Positions 49,437-58,459 of a DNA stretch of 64,000 nt are shown here, in pieces (the first letter of the stretch is position 1; every line of letters begins with the position of its first letter). Position numbers and translations under genes: made by a program. The notes beneath the pieces are model-generated. The model was given only the letters and a program-made list of their open reading frames with translations, made no database searches and was not told the origin of the DNA. Location: assembly GCA_038525525.1 (NCBI GenBank), contig JBCBHO010000001.1, positions 806,001 through 870,000 on the forward strand, given 5' to 3'. This stretch comes from Shimia_B sp038525525 (GTDB lineage Bacteria; Pseudomonadota; Alphaproteobacteria; Rhodobacterales; Rhodobacteraceae).

Positions 49437-51962
49437 CTATTCGGCGGCCTTCAGCATCGGCGCCCCGGCATCCACGCGGATCACCTCGTTTTTCGGGTCA
49501 TAGGGGCTGTCCTCGGTGATCTTGGCGTCCCAGAGCTGGTCGAACATCTTCACGCGGAGCTTCGTGCCCGCCTTAGCGAGATCGGGCCGCACGTAGCCCA
49601 TGCCGATAGACTGCCCGAAGTGGACGGAATAGCCCCCGGAGGTGAGCCGCCCCACCCGCTCTTCGCCGTGATAGAGCGCCTCGCGGCCCCAGGGATCGGC
49701 ATCGCCGGGCCCGTCGATCCTGAGCGTCACGCAGAGCGAGCGGAGGCCCTTCGCGACCATCGCCTCCTTGCCGTGGAACTCCTTCGTGAGATCGACGAAG
49801 CGGTCGAGCCCAGCCTCGAGCGGCGTGGCATCGCGGCCGAGCTCGGTGCCGAAGGCGCGGTATGATTTCTCCTGCCGGAGCCAGTTCTGCGCCCGCGCGC
49901 CCACGGGCGCGAGGCCAAACTCCGCTCCCGCCTCCATGAGCTGATCCCAGAGGTAATTCTGCATCTCCATCGGGTGGTGCAGCTCCCAGCCGAGCTCGCC
50001 GGTATACGCCACGCGCACCGCCGTGACCGGGCACATTTTCAGCTCGATGTTCCGCGCCGAGAGCCACGGGAAGCGCTTGTTGGAAAGCGCGGTCTCGGGC
50101 TCGGGGTCGCGGATGAGCTTCGCGAGGACGTCGCGCGAGCGTGGACCGGCGATTGCGAAGACGCCGTATTTGGAGGTCACGTCGGAGACCATGACGGATT
50201 TGCCGCCGGCGCAGAAATCCTCCGTAGCCTTGATCAGGTAGTCCTGATCGTAAGCTGCCCAGCCTCCCGCGCTCACGAGGTAGTAGTCGTTCTCGCCCAT
50301 CCGCACGATGGTGTATTCCGAGCGCGTGGTGCCCGCGGAGGTGAGCGCATAGGTCAGGTTGATGCGGCCGACCTTGGGGAGCTTGTTCGTGGTAAACCAG
50401 TCGAGGAACTCGGTGGCATCGCGCCCCTTCACCGATTGCTTGGCGAAGGCAGAGGCATCGACGAGCCCCACCCCCGCGCGGATCGCCTCGGCCTCGGCAC
50501 GCGCATACTCCCACCAGCCGCCGCGGCGGAAGCTCCGCGCGTCGTGGTCGAAATGCGACGGCGCGTCCTTTGGCCCGTAGTAGTTCGGTCGCTCCCAGCC
50601 GTTCACGCAGCCGAACTGCGCGCCGAGCGCCTTTTGGCGGTCATAGGCGGGGTTGGTGCGCAGGGGCCGGCACGCCTCCCGCTCCTCGTCGGGGTGGTGG
50701 AGGATGTAGACGTGGGAATAGCATTCCTCGTTCTTCCGGGCGGCGTACTCCGTCGTCATCCAGTTCTGGCCGTAGCGCTTGGGATCCAGCGAGGCCATGT
50801 CGATCTCCGCCTCGCCCTCCACCATCATCTGCGCGAGGTAGTGCCCCGCTCCGCCCGCCGCCGTGATCCCGAAGGAGAAGCCCTCCGCCAGCCACATGTT
50901 GCGGAGCCCCGGCGCCGGGCCGATGAGCGGATTGCCATCGGGCGTGTAGCAGATCGGGCCGTTATAGTCGTCCTTCAGACCCACCTCTTCCGAGGATGGG
51001 ATGCGGTGGATCATGGACATGTATTCCTCTTCGATCCGCTCGAGATCGAGGGGGTAGAGATCGGCGCGGAAGCTTTCGGGCACCCCGTATTCGAACCGGG
51101 CAGGCGCGCCCTCTTCGTAGGGGCCCAGGATCCAGCCGCCACGCTCTTCGCGGACATACCACTTCGCGTCGGCGTCGCGCAGCACGGGGTGCTGGGGGTT
51201 CGTCTTGCGCCATTCCACGAGCGCGGGATCGGGCTCCGTGACGATGTATTGGTGCTCGACAACGATGGCGGGCGTCTTGAGGCCGAGGAGGCGTGCCGTG
51301 CGCGGGGCGTGGTTGCCGGAGGCCGTGACGACATGCTCGGCTGTCACCACGACCTGCTCCTCGCTTTGCACGAGGTTGCCGCCCTTCTCCACCATCTTGG
51401 TGAGCGTCACGCGCCACTCCGAGCCCGTCCACTCGAAGGCATCGGCCTGCCAGCGCTGCTCGATCTTCACGCCGAGCTGCCGCGCGCCCGCGGCCATGGC
51501 ATTGGTGACATCAGCGGGGTTAATGTAGCCATCCGTCGGGTGGTAGATTGCGCCGACGAGATCGTCGGTGCGGACGAGCGGATAGCGCTCCTTGATCTGC
51601 GCGGGCGTCAGCCATTCGTAGGGCACGCCGCATGTCTCGGCGGTGGAGGCATAGAGCATGTACTCGTCCATGCGCGCCTGAGACTGCGCCATGCGCAGGT
51701 TGCCTACCACGTAAAATCCCGGGTCCTGCCCCGTCTCCTCCTTCAGCGTCTTGTAGAAGTTGATGGAGTAATCGTGGATGTGGGTCGTGGCGTAGCTCAT
51801 GTTGAAATACGGCAGGAGCCCCGCCGCGTGCCACGTGGAGCCCGCGGTGAGCGCGTCGCGCTCGACCTGCATCGTGTCCCAGCCCGCCTTGCCCAGGTGG
51901 TAGGCGATGGATGTCCCCACGGCGCCGCCGCCGATCACCAGAGCTTTGACATGCGTTTTCAT
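49437..51962 (-). CDS. Dimethylglycine/sarcosine dehydrogenase-like GcvT fusion protein
   Basis: An 841-residue two-part enzyme. The N-terminal half is a DAO-type FAD domain (VIGGGAVGTSIAYHLGKAGW; AGSTWHAAGLLPYF with the histidine used for covalent FAD). The C-terminal half is a GcvT/aminomethyltransferase folate domain (LTSAGTTRSEYTIVRMG, VAYTGELGWELHHP, SGGYSVHFGQSIGMGYV). The family demethylates N-methyl glycines and passes the C1 unit to tetrahydrofolate. ATG 51962 follows GGGAG. It may act in glycine betaine or sarcosine use; the exact substrate is unresolved. Confidence 0.88.
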   Translation of the reverse strand: MKTHVKALVIGGGAVGTSIAYHLGKAGWDTMQVERDALTAGSTWHAAGLLPYFNMSYATTHIHDYSINFYKTLKEETGQDPGFYVVGNLRMAQSQARMDEYMLYASTAETCGVPYEWLTPAQIKERYPLVRTDDLVGAIYHPTDGYINPADVTNAMAAGARQLGVKIEQRWQADAFEWTGSEWRVTLTKMVEKGGNLVQSEEQVVVTAEHVVTASGNHAPRTARLLGLKTPAIVVEHQYIVTEPDPALVEWRKTNPQHPVLRDADAKWYVREERGGWILGPYEEGAPARFEYGVPESFRADLYPLDLERIEEEYMSMIHRIPSSEEVGLKDDYNGPICYTPDGNPLIGPAPGLRNMWLAEGFSFGITAAGGAGHYLAQMMVEGEAEIDMASLDPKRYGQNWMTTEYAARKNEECYSHVYILHHPDEEREACRPLRTNPAYDRQKALGAQFGCVNGWERPNYYGPKDAPSHFDHDARSFRRGGWWEYARAEAEAIRAGVGLVDASAFAKQSVKGRDATEFLDWFTTNKLPKVGRINLTYALTSAGTTRSEYTIVRMGENDYYLVSAGGWAAYDQDYLIKATEDFCAGGKSVMVSDVTSKYGVFAIAGPRSRDVLAKLIRDPEPETALSNKRFPWLSARNIELKMCPVTAVRVAYTGELGWELHHPMEMQNYLWDQLMEAGAEFGLAPVGARAQNWLRQEKSYRAFGTELGRDATPLEAGLDRFVDLTKEFHGKEAMVAKGLRSLCVTLRIDGPGDADPWGREALYHGEERVGRLTSGGYSVHFGQSIGMGYVRPDLAKAGTKLRVKMFDQLWDAKITEDSPYDPKNEVIRVDAGAPMLKAAE

Positions 51963-52251
51963 GGGCCCGACTCCCTCTCTCTCGATCGAAATCATGCCCT
52001 CTCGGGCGCTATTCCGCCAAGGCCAGCCGACGCTTGACGCCCCGAATGCGACGCCCCGCCACGCGGCGTTGTCTGAATTGCGCCCCGCTTCGCTTGAGTT
52101 GGTTCTGTGTGCAGGCGGTCGAGACGCGGAGGCGCGATGGCCTCCGCCTCGGTAGAACTCCGAAAAGCTTTGCCCCGCTCCACAACCCCTAGCGCACGGC
52201 GCACAGTCTCAACGGTTGCGTTAGGGGCCCGTGCCGCGCACAAACCGCGCC
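51963..52251. promoter_or_regulatory. Divergent region upstream of panC with two inverted repeats
   Basis: No gene seen. GCGGAGGC/GCCTCCGC (52126-52133 with 52140-52147) is a perfect 8-bp hairpin. CCCCTAGCGCA/TGCGTTAGGGG (52186-52196 with 52217-52227) is an 11-bp stem with one G-T pair and a 20-base loop. Its 3' arm holds AGGGG, the only ribosome-site-like sequence near the panC starts. It may control panC translation. Confidence 0.45.
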
Positions 52252-53112
52252 ATGGACGTCCACAGCGATATCGACGCCATGCGCGGCCATGTCCGCGCGC
52301 TCAAGGCGCAGGGGCAGTCCGTGGGCTGCGTGCTCACGATGGGCTTTCTCCATGACGGTCATATGGCCCTCATCGCCGAGTGCCTGCGGCACGTGGACGA
52401 GGTCTGCGTCTCGATCTTCGTGAACCCGACACAGTTCGGCGAGAAGGAAGACCTCGACGCCTATCCCTCTGATATCGAGGGGGATCTGGAAAAGCTGCGC
52501 GCCGCGGGCGTCAGCGCGGCCTTCCTGCCCACGCCGGAAATCATGTATCCCGAGGGCGCGGACACCGTCGTTACCGTGGCGGGCCTGTCGGACATCCTGC
52601 AGGGCAAGGTCCGGCCCGGGCATTTCCAAGGCGTCACCACAGTGGTCTCCAAGCTCTTCCACATCCTCGAGCCGGACGTCACCGTCTTCGGGCAAAAGGA
52701 CTACCAACAGCTTGCAATCATTCGGCAAATGGTCCGCGACATGGCCATGCCCATCGGTGTCATCGGCCTGCCGACGGTCCGCGAAAAGGACGGTCTCGCC
52801 ATGTCCTCGCGAAATGTGAGGCTGACGCCCGATGATCGCGCGGCCAGCGTTGTCTTGAGCCAAGCCCTTGATCTCGCAGAGACACACGAAACCGACCCCC
52901 TCACCGCCGAGGAATTCCGCGCCCTCGTGCGCGAGTACATTGCCCGGGAGCCGCGGGCCGATATCCGCGCCATCGACATCCGCGACGCCGCCACGCTCGC
53001 GCCTTTCTACGGGCGCCTCGAGCGGCCCGCGGTGATACTCCTCTCCGTGCGCTTCGGTGAAATCCTGCTAATAGATAACCGTGTAATAGGCCCCGATAAG
53101 GACGCGTTATGA
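52252..53112 (+). CDS. panC: Pantothenate synthetase
   Basis: Joins pantoate and beta-alanine using ATP. 286 residues from ATG 52252; a GTG at 52231, 3 bases after AGGGG, is an alternative start. The ATP-binding TMGFLHDGHMALIAE contains the HxGH motif in a less usual form (most have GALHEGH). FVNPTQFGEKEDLDAYP, VFGQKDYQQL and the KMSKS-like MSSRN are seen. ATGA overlap with panB. Confidence 0.93.
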   Translation: MDVHSDIDAMRGHVRALKAQGQSVGCVLTMGFLHDGHMALIAECLRHVDEVCVSIFVNPTQFGEKEDLDAYPSDIEGDLEKLRAAGVSAAFLPTPEIMYPEGADTVVTVAGLSDILQGKVRPGHFQGVTTVVSKLFHILEPDVTVFGQKDYQQLAIIRQMVRDMAMPIGVIGLPTVREKDGLAMSSRNVRLTPDDRAASVVLSQALDLAETHETDPLTAEEFRALVREYIAREPRADIRAIDIRDAATLAPFYGRLERPAVILLSVRFGEILLIDNRVIGPDKDAL

Positions 53113-53918
53113 GCACCCAGAAACCTGTGCGCCGCAAAACCTGCCCCCAGATCACCGCCATGAAGGGCGGCGACCCCATCGTCTCGCTGACCTCCTATCA
53201 CGCGCACACGGCCGCCATCGTGGACGGCCATGCCGATTTCATCCTCGTGGGCGACAGCCTCGGGATGGTCATGCACGGGATGGAGACGACCGTGGGCGTG
53301 CCCATCGACCTCATGATCATGCACGGAAAGGCGGTGGTGCGCGGCACGAGCCGCGCGCTTATCGTCGTCGACATGCCCTTCGGCACTTATGAGGAGAGCC
53401 CAGAGGTTGCCTTCCGCAACGCCGCGAAGATCCTGAAGGAGACGGGCTGCGGCGCGGTCAAGCTCGAAGGCGGCGCGCGCATGGCCGAGACGATCACCTT
53501 TCTTGTCCAGCGGGGCATCCCCGTGATGGCCCATATCGGCCTCACCCCGCAATCGAGCCATGTCATGGGCGGCTTCAAGACCCAAGGCCGCGAGGAGGAC
53601 ACATGGGCCGCCCACGAGGCCGATGCGCAGGCGGTGACGGAGGCCGGAGCCTTCGCCCTCGTGCTGGAGGGCATGGTGGAACCGCTGGCGGCAAAAATCA
53701 CGCAGCAAGTCGCCATCCCCACAATCGGGATCGGTGCCTCTGCACAATGCGACGGGCAGATACTGGTGCTGGAAGATATGCTGGGCCTCAGCCCCCGCGC
53801 GCCGAAATTCGTCAAGGTTTACGGGGATTTGGGTGCCCAGATAGAGGCCTCGGTCAAGGCCTATGCAGATGAAGTGCGCGCCCGCCAGTTTCCAGGCGAG
53901 GCGCAGGTCTATCGCTGA
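53109..53918 (+). CDS. panB: 3-methyl-2-oxobutanoate hydroxymethyltransferase
   Basis: Makes ketopantoate from alpha-ketoisovalerate and methylene-tetrahydrofolate. 269 residues: LTSYHAHTAAIVDGHADFIL, LVGDSLGMVMHGMETTVGV, VVDMPFGTYEESPEVAF, KLEGGARMAETI, AHIGLTPQSSHVMGGFK. Its stop lies three bases from the stop of the opposing DUF1328 gene, in a small hairpin (53913-53927). Confidence 0.95.
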   Translation: MSTQKPVRRKTCPQITAMKGGDPIVSLTSYHAHTAAIVDGHADFILVGDSLGMVMHGMETTVGVPIDLMIMHGKAVVRGTSRALIVVDMPFGTYEESPEVAFRNAAKILKETGCGAVKLEGGARMAETITFLVQRGIPVMAHIGLTPQSSHVMGGFKTQGREEDTWAAHEADAQAVTEAGAFALVLEGMVEPLAAKITQQVAIPTIGIGASAQCDGQILVLEDMLGLSPRAPKFVKVYGDLGAQIEASVKAYADEVRARQFPGEAQVYR

Positions 53919-53921
53919 TCG

Positions 53922-54083
53922 TCAGCGGTCAAACACACTCTTGAGGAGGCTGAGCCCCCCGAGAATGAGGAAGAGTACGAAGAGGATCTGGGCGATGCCG
54001 GTGCTGGCCGAAGCCACTCCGGCGAAGCCGAAAACCCCTGCGACGATCGCGATGACAAAGAAAGTTGCGGACCAACCAAGCAT
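53922..54083 (-). CDS. DUF1328 small membrane protein
   Basis: 53 residues starting MLGWSATFFVIAIVAGVFGF, two hydrophobic segments and the C-terminal LKSVFDR, a typical DUF1328/YtjA-like protein. AGGAGGCAGCC precedes the ATG. It lies 27 bp downstream of the csbD-like gene, and the pair is common in proteobacteria under envelope or general stress control. Confidence 0.88.
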   Translation of the reverse strand: MLGWSATFFVIAIVAGVFGFAGVASASTGIAQILFVLFLILGGLSLLKSVFDR

Positions 54084-54110
54084 GGCTGCCTCCTTTATCG
54101 GTTGCGATGC

Positions 54111-54308
54111 TTAGGCGGCCTTGGCAAGGTCGTCGATCATGTCACGAACTTCGGCCTTGGCCTTGCCGTAACGTTTCTGGATCAGGCCCTCGAGCTGCTC
54201 GCGATCACCCTTGACGGCTTCGAGCTCGTCATCGGTCAGCTCACCGAATTCGGTGCGCAGCTTGCCCTTCATTTCTTTCCACTTGCCTTTGAATGCGTCG
54301 GCGGTCAT
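54111..54308 (-). CDS. CsbD-family stress protein
   Basis: 65 residues: MTADAFKGKWKEMKGKLRTE, EFGELTDDELEAVKGDREQLEG and IQKRYGKAKAEV match the CsbD family throughout. AAAGGAG precedes the ATG. CsbD proteins are induced under general stress; biochemical role unknown. Confidence 0.9.
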   Translation of the reverse strand: MTADAFKGKWKEMKGKLRTEFGELTDDELEAVKGDREQLEGLIQKRYGKAKAEVRDMIDDLAKAA

Positions 54309-54375
54309 GTCGTCGCTCCTTTCGAGGCTGTTGCCCTAAACCAACGGCCCGACCGACGCGAAGTTCCGAGGCGGC

Positions 54376-55788
54376 CTAGCAGCCAGCATCGACCCGCCAA
54401 AGTTTGAGCCCGCGCCCCGCCCAATCGCCAAAGCCCGGATCGACGGGCCCGAGAAGCGTAAGCCCAGCACAATCGGGGGCCCTGTGCCCGAGAAAAGCCA
54501 CCGGTCCCTCGGTGGGCCGGGAGGCGAGAAATTCCGCGTGATACCAGCTCTTTGGCGCGACAGACGGGTCTCCCCACGCACGGACATCGAAGCCCTCTTC
54601 GTGGAGCGTATATGTGAGATCGGCCAGCAGCCCGCGCTCCCGCGCCGTGATTGTGGAAAGGCCAGCCTCGCGCGCTTTCTCGGCGGCAATGTCACTGACG
54701 GCATGGAGCCCCAGATACCTGTTGGCGAGAGGCTCCCCGTTGGTGCGCAGCACCGCGTCGGGAAACATCATGAGGAGCGGGATCGCCACGGCGAATGCCA
54801 CGCCGTAGAGGGCCGAGGCCACGAGAAGCCCCCGCCGCATCTGCAGCACGCTGGCCGCCACGATGGGTGCGGCGACATAGGCCGCGGCCGCCCAATTGGC
54901 TAAAGCCCCGCTCAGGACGGCCTGCACCGTCACGACCCCGATGGTTGGCAACGAAAAGAGCAGGAGCGACAGCTCCCCGCCTCGCGGTCTGCGGAAGGCC
55001 GCGACGAGGAGCGCCAAGAAAAGGATCGGGCCGAAGATGCCCGCCTGCTCGGCCAGGAAGATCGCCCCCTCCGAGAGCATGGGGTCGATCTCGTCCACGC
55101 CGGCATTGTCTTCCAGCACGTGCCGCACGGTCTGCCCGTCATTTGCGATGTTCCACCAGATGTTGGGCGCAAAGACGGCCAGAGCCACGATCCCGGAAAG
55201 CGCTGCCTCGCGCAGCCTGATCCGTTGCGACGGCTGAAAGAGCCAGACGAGGAACGCGCCAAGCAGGAAGTAGATCATCGCGTATTTGGCCATCAGCCCC
55301 GCGCCCACGGCCGCACCCATAGCTGCGGCGCGGAGGAGCGAGGGCGCCTCGATCAGGCGCCCATAGAGCCCCAGCGCCAGCGCGAAGAAGGGCAACATGA
55401 CCGTGTCGGTGGACATCAGCGCGGAGCCCACCGCGATGAGGGGCATCGAGACATAGAGCGCTCCCGCCCAGGCCGCGACCCAGCCATCCACGAAGGACCG
55501 CGCGGCCCAGATGACGAGGAGTGCCGTGAGGCCATGGAGCAGCGGCGCAGGCAGGCGGACGACAAAGGCCGCGTCCGATCCAACAAGGCCAGTCACTCCT
55601 CCGATCAGCCAACCGATGAGAGGCGGCTTCGAGAAGTAGCCGAAATCCGGATACTGCCCCCAGGCCCAGTATTGCGCCTCGTCCACGAAGAGGTCGGTTC
55701 CGTTGAACCAGAGCGCCACCACCCGCCAAGCCGTGACCAGCGCAATGAACACGAGTGCCGCGCGGATCGCCTCAGAGCCGGACGACAT
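54376..55788 (-). CDS. Glycosyltransferase family 39 (ArnT-like) membrane protein
   Basis: A 470-residue polytopic enzyme using a polyprenyl-phosphate sugar donor. FVDEAQYWAWGQYPDFGYFS carries the catalytic DE motif of the GT39/ArnT fold in the first periplasmic loop, and SKPPLIGWLIGG follows. About ten helices, then a soluble C-terminal domain (about 360-470). The start at 55788 overlaps the LAB_N gene by 17 bp. It works with the GT2 gene of the same operon to glycosylate lipid A or another envelope lipid. Confidence 0.85.
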   Translation of the reverse strand: MSSGSEAIRAALVFIALVTAWRVVALWFNGTDLFVDEAQYWAWGQYPDFGYFSKPPLIGWLIGGVTGLVGSDAAFVVRLPAPLLHGLTALLVIWAARSFVDGWVAAWAGALYVSMPLIAVGSALMSTDTVMLPFFALALGLYGRLIEAPSLLRAAAMGAAVGAGLMAKYAMIYFLLGAFLVWLFQPSQRIRLREAALSGIVALAVFAPNIWWNIANDGQTVRHVLEDNAGVDEIDPMLSEGAIFLAEQAGIFGPILFLALLVAAFRRPRGGELSLLLFSLPTIGVVTVQAVLSGALANWAAAAYVAAPIVAASVLQMRRGLLVASALYGVAFAVAIPLLMMFPDAVLRTNGEPLANRYLGLHAVSDIAAEKAREAGLSTITARERGLLADLTYTLHEEGFDVRAWGDPSVAPKSWYHAEFLASRPTEGPVAFLGHRAPDCAGLTLLGPVDPGFGDWAGRGLKLWRVDAGC

Positions 55789-56068
55789 AGATGAACCAGA
55801 GGTTTCGAAGGTAGATGATGATCCCCACAGCCTGCCCGATGATGATGATAGGCTCCCGCTGGGCAAAGCCGTAGACAAGAAGCATCAGGCCCCCCAGGAG
55901 CGAGAACCACCAGAAGGCGCGGGGCATCACCGAGGCCCGCGCCCGCTCCGAGCTCACCCACTGCACGAGAAAGCGCATGAAAAACATGCTCTGCGCCGCG
56001 AGCCCGAAGATGAGCCACCAGAGCTCGCGCGCCGTGTCGATACGGAAGTACTCGAGGATCGCCTGCAT
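55772..56068 (-). CDS. Lipid-A-disaccharide synthase N-terminal-like (LAB_N) membrane protein
   Basis: 98 residues with three helices; ARELWWLIFGLAAQSMFFMR, FLVQWVSSERARASVMP and AFWWFSLLGGLMLLVYGF match the LAB_N domain. These stand-alone domains sit with polyprenyl-phosphate glycosyltransferases. One-base TGATG overlap with the GT2 gene. Confidence 0.88.
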   Translation of the reverse strand: MQAILEYFRIDTARELWWLIFGLAAQSMFFMRFLVQWVSSERARASVMPRAFWWFSLLGGLMLLVYGFAQREPIIIIGQAVGIIIYLRNLWFIYVVRL

Positions 56069-56793
56069 CAGCCGCGGCTCTCCGGCAGGGGCGCGGCCTT
56101 CTTGCGCCGCTTGATGAGCCAGGCCACGCCGATCAGATCGTAGGCTCCGGCCAGCGCGCGGGCGAGATTGGTGTAGTTCGACGTGCCCGCCAGGCGCGCA
56201 GCATGGGTGACATCCACATGATCGACGCGCCAGCCATGGGCCTTGAAGAGTGCGGGCAGGTAGCGGTGCATGTGATCGAAATAAGGCAGCGCGAGAAAGG
56301 CCTCGCGCCGGAATGCCTTGAGGCCACAGCCCGTGTCGCGGGTCTCGTCATTCAGGAGCCAGCCGCGCAGCACGTTGGCCGCCTTCGAGGCCCAGAGTTT
56401 CCAGACCGTGTCCTGCCGCGCCACGCGCTGCCCTGCCACGAGGCCGAGGGACGGGTCGCCCTCCGCGAAGGGCGCGACGAGCGCGGGCACGTTCGAGGGC
56501 GGGTTTTGACCGTCGCCGTCCATCGTGCAAATGATCGGGGCCTTGGCCGCGGTCACGCCGGAATGCACGGCCGCAGACTGGCCCGCCGACACCCCATGCT
56601 GGAGGAGGCGGAGCGCGGGGCGCGTTTCCTGTAATCCGCGGATGACCTCCGCGGTCCGGTCGATAGATCCATCATCGACCAGAAGGATCTCGATCCGCGT
56701 GCCCGCGCAGGCGGCCTCGATGGCGTCCACGAGGGGGCCGACATTCTCGGCCTCGTTTTTCATGGGCACGACGATGGAGAGCTCTACGGTCAT
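56068..56793 (-). CDS. Glycosyltransferase family 2 (polyprenyl-phosphate sugar synthase type)
   Basis: A 241-residue GT-A enzyme: ELSIVVPMKNEAENVGPLVD, EILLVDDGSIDRTAEVI and ICTMDGDGQNPPSNVPALV, the DPM1/ArnC pattern. It lacks the two C-terminal helices of long members. It likely transfers a sugar to undecaprenyl phosphate for the GT39 enzyme. First gene of GT2-LAB_N-GT39. Confidence 0.88.
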   Translation of the reverse strand: MTVELSIVVPMKNEAENVGPLVDAIEAACAGTRIEILLVDDGSIDRTAEVIRGLQETRPALRLLQHGVSAGQSAAVHSGVTAAKAPIICTMDGDGQNPPSNVPALVAPFAEGDPSLGLVAGQRVARQDTVWKLWASKAANVLRGWLLNDETRDTGCGLKAFRREAFLALPYFDHMHRYLPALFKAHGWRVDHVDVTHAARLAGTSNYTNLARALAGAYDLIGVAWLIKRRKKAAPLPESRG

Positions 56794-56840
56794 TTCCGTG
56801 CCCTAGCCCGCGGCGCGAAAGGGGTCAAACGCGGCGCGCC

Positions 56841-57827
56841 TCAGACCATGGCCGGGATCACGAGATCGGGGGGGCGGTGCCCATCGTCGAAGGTCTTGAT
56901 ATTGATGATGACCTTCTCCCCCATCTCTGCCCGGCCCTCCACGGTGGCCGAGCCCATATGCGGGAGCAGCACGACATTGGGAAGCTCGCGGAGCCTCGGA
57001 TTGATGTCCTGCCCCTTCTCGTAGACATCGAGGCCTGCCCCCGCGATTTCGCCGGCGCGCAGCGTCCGTGTGAGCGCGTTCTCGTCGATGACCTCGCCGC
57101 GGGACGTGTTCACGAGGACGGCCGAGGCCTTCATGAGCTTGAGCCGCCGCGCATTGATGAGATGGAAAGTGGCAGGCGTGTGCGGGCAATTCACGCTGAT
57201 GACATCCATGCGGGAGATCATCTGATCGAGGCTCTCCCAATAGGTGGCCTCGAGCGGCTCTTCGACATCGGGGCGCAGTCGCGTGCGATTGTGGTAATGG
57301 ACCTGCATCCCGAAGGCCGCCGCGCGCCGGGCCACCGCCTGACCGATCCGCCCCATGCCGAGGATCCCGAGCCTGCGCCCACCAAGGCGTCCGCCGAGCA
57401 TGGCTGTGGGGGACCATCCCTCCCAGTCGCCTTGCTGCATGAGGCTGAGCCCTTCCGGAATGCGCCGAGTGACGGCGAGCATGAGCGCCATGACCATGTC
57501 CGCGGTGTCGTCGGTGACAACGCCCGGGGTGTTGGAGACGAGGATACCCCGCTGCCGGGCCGTCGCGACATCGATGTGATCGACCCCGCTGCCGTAGCTG
57601 GCGATGAGCTTGAGCCGCTCGCCCGCCTGCCCGAGGAGCCCCGCATCGATGGTATCGGTGACCGTGGGAACGAGCACGTCCGCCTCTTTCATGGCCTCGA
57701 CGAGCTGCGCGCGGCTCATGGGCTCGTCGGTCTCCCTGAGCCGCACATCGAATAGCTCCGCGAGCCGCGTCTCCACCACGTCGGGCAACCGTCGCGTCAC
57801 GACAACACTCAAGCGTTTCGATGGCAT
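56841..57827 (-). CDS. D-isomer 2-hydroxyacid dehydrogenase (glyoxylate reductase-like)
   Basis: A 328-residue NAD(P)-dependent enzyme. Nucleotide loop LGILGMGRIGQAVARRAAAFG, catalytic Arg in VNTSRGEVIDE, Glu in GLDVYEKG and His in VVLLPHMGSAT. It reduces glyoxylate or hydroxypyruvate by family analogy. Confidence 0.9.
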   Translation of the reverse strand: MPSKRLSVVVTRRLPDVVETRLAELFDVRLRETDEPMSRAQLVEAMKEADVLVPTVTDTIDAGLLGQAGERLKLIASYGSGVDHIDVATARQRGILVSNTPGVVTDDTADMVMALMLAVTRRIPEGLSLMQQGDWEGWSPTAMLGGRLGGRRLGILGMGRIGQAVARRAAAFGMQVHYHNRTRLRPDVEEPLEATYWESLDQMISRMDVISVNCPHTPATFHLINARRLKLMKASAVLVNTSRGEVIDENALTRTLRAGEIAGAGLDVYEKGQDINPRLRELPNVVLLPHMGSATVEGRAEMGEKVIINIKTFDDGHRPPDLVIPAMV

Positions 57828-57925
57828 GGCGGTGTCTTCCTCCCCTTCCCCGGTCAGGGCCTTTCTGGCACGTTAGCGCGTAACGCCGTGGGCACAAGAA
57901 ACCACGGCATCCAACGAGGCCGAGC

Positions 57926-58417
57926 ATGTTGAAACCGCTTCTTGCAGCGCTGCTTCTGTGTGTGCCTTCGCTTGGCGTGGCCGAGGACGTGCGTCTGGGG
58001 CCGGTGACCAACTTTCCAATCCCGCGTTTCGTGTCGATGAAGGCCGTGGAGGCCAATGTGCGCCGCGGGCCGTCGCTCAGCCACCGGGTCGATTGGGTCT
58101 TCAAGCGTCGAGACATGCCGCTCCAGATCACCGCCGAGCACGGGCATTGGCGCCGTGTGGAAGATCGCGACGGACAGGGCGGGTGGATCCATTACTCGCT
58201 TTTGTCCGGCACGCGCACGGTGATCGTAGAAGATGACCTTCTCGCGATATACCCGCGACCGGAAGGCCAGGGGCAGGTCGTCGCGCAACTGCAGCGCGGT
58301 GTCGTCGCCCGGCTCGGGGCCTGCGAGGTCTCCCATTGCCGCATCAGCGCGGGCGGCTACCGCGGCTGGGCCCCGAAGACCGCCCTCTGGGGCGTCGCTC
58401 CGGACGAAGTACGCTAG
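57926..58417 (+). CDS. Exported SH3-domain protein
   Basis: A 163-residue protein with signal peptide MLKPLLAALLLCVPSLGVA, then two SH3-like units: VEANVRRGPSLSHRVDWVFK..WRRVEDRDGQGGWIHYSLLSG and VVAQLQRGVVARLGACEVSHCRIS..YRGWAPKTALWG. Such domains bind peptidoglycan. A Cys pair in the second unit may form a disulfide. Confidence 0.8.
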   Translation: MLKPLLAALLLCVPSLGVAEDVRLGPVTNFPIPRFVSMKAVEANVRRGPSLSHRVDWVFKRRDMPLQITAEHGHWRRVEDRDGQGGWIHYSLLSGTRTVIVEDDLLAIYPRPEGQGQVVAQLQRGVVARLGACEVSHCRISAGGYRGWAPKTALWGVAPDEVR

Positions 58418-58459
58418 GCCGGCATCGCAGCCGTCATGCTGCGCCTTGGGAGAGATCAG

